Assembly (NCBI RefSeq): GCF_014857905.1
Contig: NZ_JACYXE010000006.1
Span: forward strand, 62,001-126,000
DNA from: Agilicoccus flavus
GTDB lineage: Bacteria > Actinomycetota > Actinomycetes > Actinomycetales > Dermatophilaceae
DNA length: 64,000 nt
Direction: 5' to 3'
Below the pieces are notes generated by a model. That model worked only from the letters and a program-made list of their open reading frames with translations. It was not told the origin of the DNA and did not search any database. A program made the position numbers and the translations under genes. Shown here piece after piece: positions 63,864 through 64,000 of the stretch; the first letter of the stretch is position 1, and the number at the start of each line of letters is the position of its first letter.

Positions 63864-64000
63864 GTGACGCAGTCCCTGCGAATGATGGCCGTGCACGCGC
63901 ACCCCGACGACGAGTCGAGCAAGGGTGCCGCGACCATGGCCATGTACGTCGACCGGGGCGTGGAGGTGGGTGTCGTCTCGTGCACCGGCGGTGAGCGCGG
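63864..64000 (+). CDS. mca: mycothiol S-conjugate amidase, 5' end only
   Basis: The gene runs off the window. The visible 45 residues, starting [20 protein letters not shown] and continuing with [12 protein letters not shown], match the N-terminus of Mca, the zinc amidase that cleaves mycothiol conjugates during detoxification. AHPDDE supplies zinc ligands. The related MshB has a similar motif, but the order greA-DUF4307-mca supports Mca. GTG 63864 follows AAGGA. Confidence 0.88.
   Translation, partial: MTQSLRMMAVHAHPDDESSKGAATMAMYVDRGVEVGVVSCTGGER

Overview
The window comes from a very GC-rich actinobacterium, probably a member of the Micrococcales. The reasons are the GTG-rich starts, the mycothiol-conjugate amidase gene at the right edge, a fused RmlC-RmlD, and the mycobacteria-like gene order mfd / lipoprotein / mazG / eno / ftsB-like / DUF501 / ppx. 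The genus is inferred, not demonstrated. I see no phage, insertion sequence, CRISPR array or rRNA. There is one tRNA-like gene.

Layout. (1) 0.2-4.3 kb: housekeeping block glmU-prs-rplY/ctc-pth, with a structured leader before rplY and a perfect terminator hairpin before pth. (2) 4.5-30.1 kb: a large cell-surface polysaccharide region. It holds a membrane sugar-phosphate transferase (plus a broken second copy), two family-2 glycosyltransferases, a Wzx-like flippase, two secreted GH18 proteins, an unusual double alpha/beta hydrolase, a Wzy-like polymerase fused to a Wzz-like tail, a Wzz-like protein, two GT-B glycosyltransferases and the dTDP-rhamnose genes rmlCD, rmlB and rmlA. (3) Embedded at 6.6-12.8 kb is the most interesting element: a six-gene minus-strand operon in which consecutive genes overlap by a few bases. 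It encodes a carrier protein, an acyl-CoA-dehydrogenase-like flavoprotein, an aminoacyl-tRNA-synthetase-like amino acid:carrier-protein ligase, a DUF1839 protein, a GH2 glycosidase and an AcpS-type phosphopantetheinyl transferase. I read it as a route that activates an amino acid, holds it on a carrier, modifies it and hands it to an acceptor, perhaps a sugar of the neighbouring polysaccharide.

(4) 30.3-47.9 kb: mfd, lipoprotein, mazG, eno, ftsB-like, DUF501, ppx and an ACT-domain protein. An aldehyde dehydrogenase / MFS transporter / hydroxyisobutyrate-dehydrogenase-like block lies between mazG and eno, and pyruvate carboxylase lies between DUF501 and ppx. (5) 48.1-52.8 kb: an atypical short tRNA with a UAA anticodon, a MarR regulator, and a tightly coupled valine/isobutyryl-CoA degradation operon with a long palindrome upstream. 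(6) 53.1-64 kb: a Bax-inhibitor-1 family membrane protein, an SGNH hydrolase, a non-coding minisatellite, a large protein that looks like a FlgK/FliD chimera, a double Nudix protein, msrA, an NlpC/P60 hydrolase, greA, a DUF4307 protein and the start of mca.

Where GTG or TTG starts were chosen, the reasons are given. Functions come from motifs and gene context read by eye; no database search was possible.
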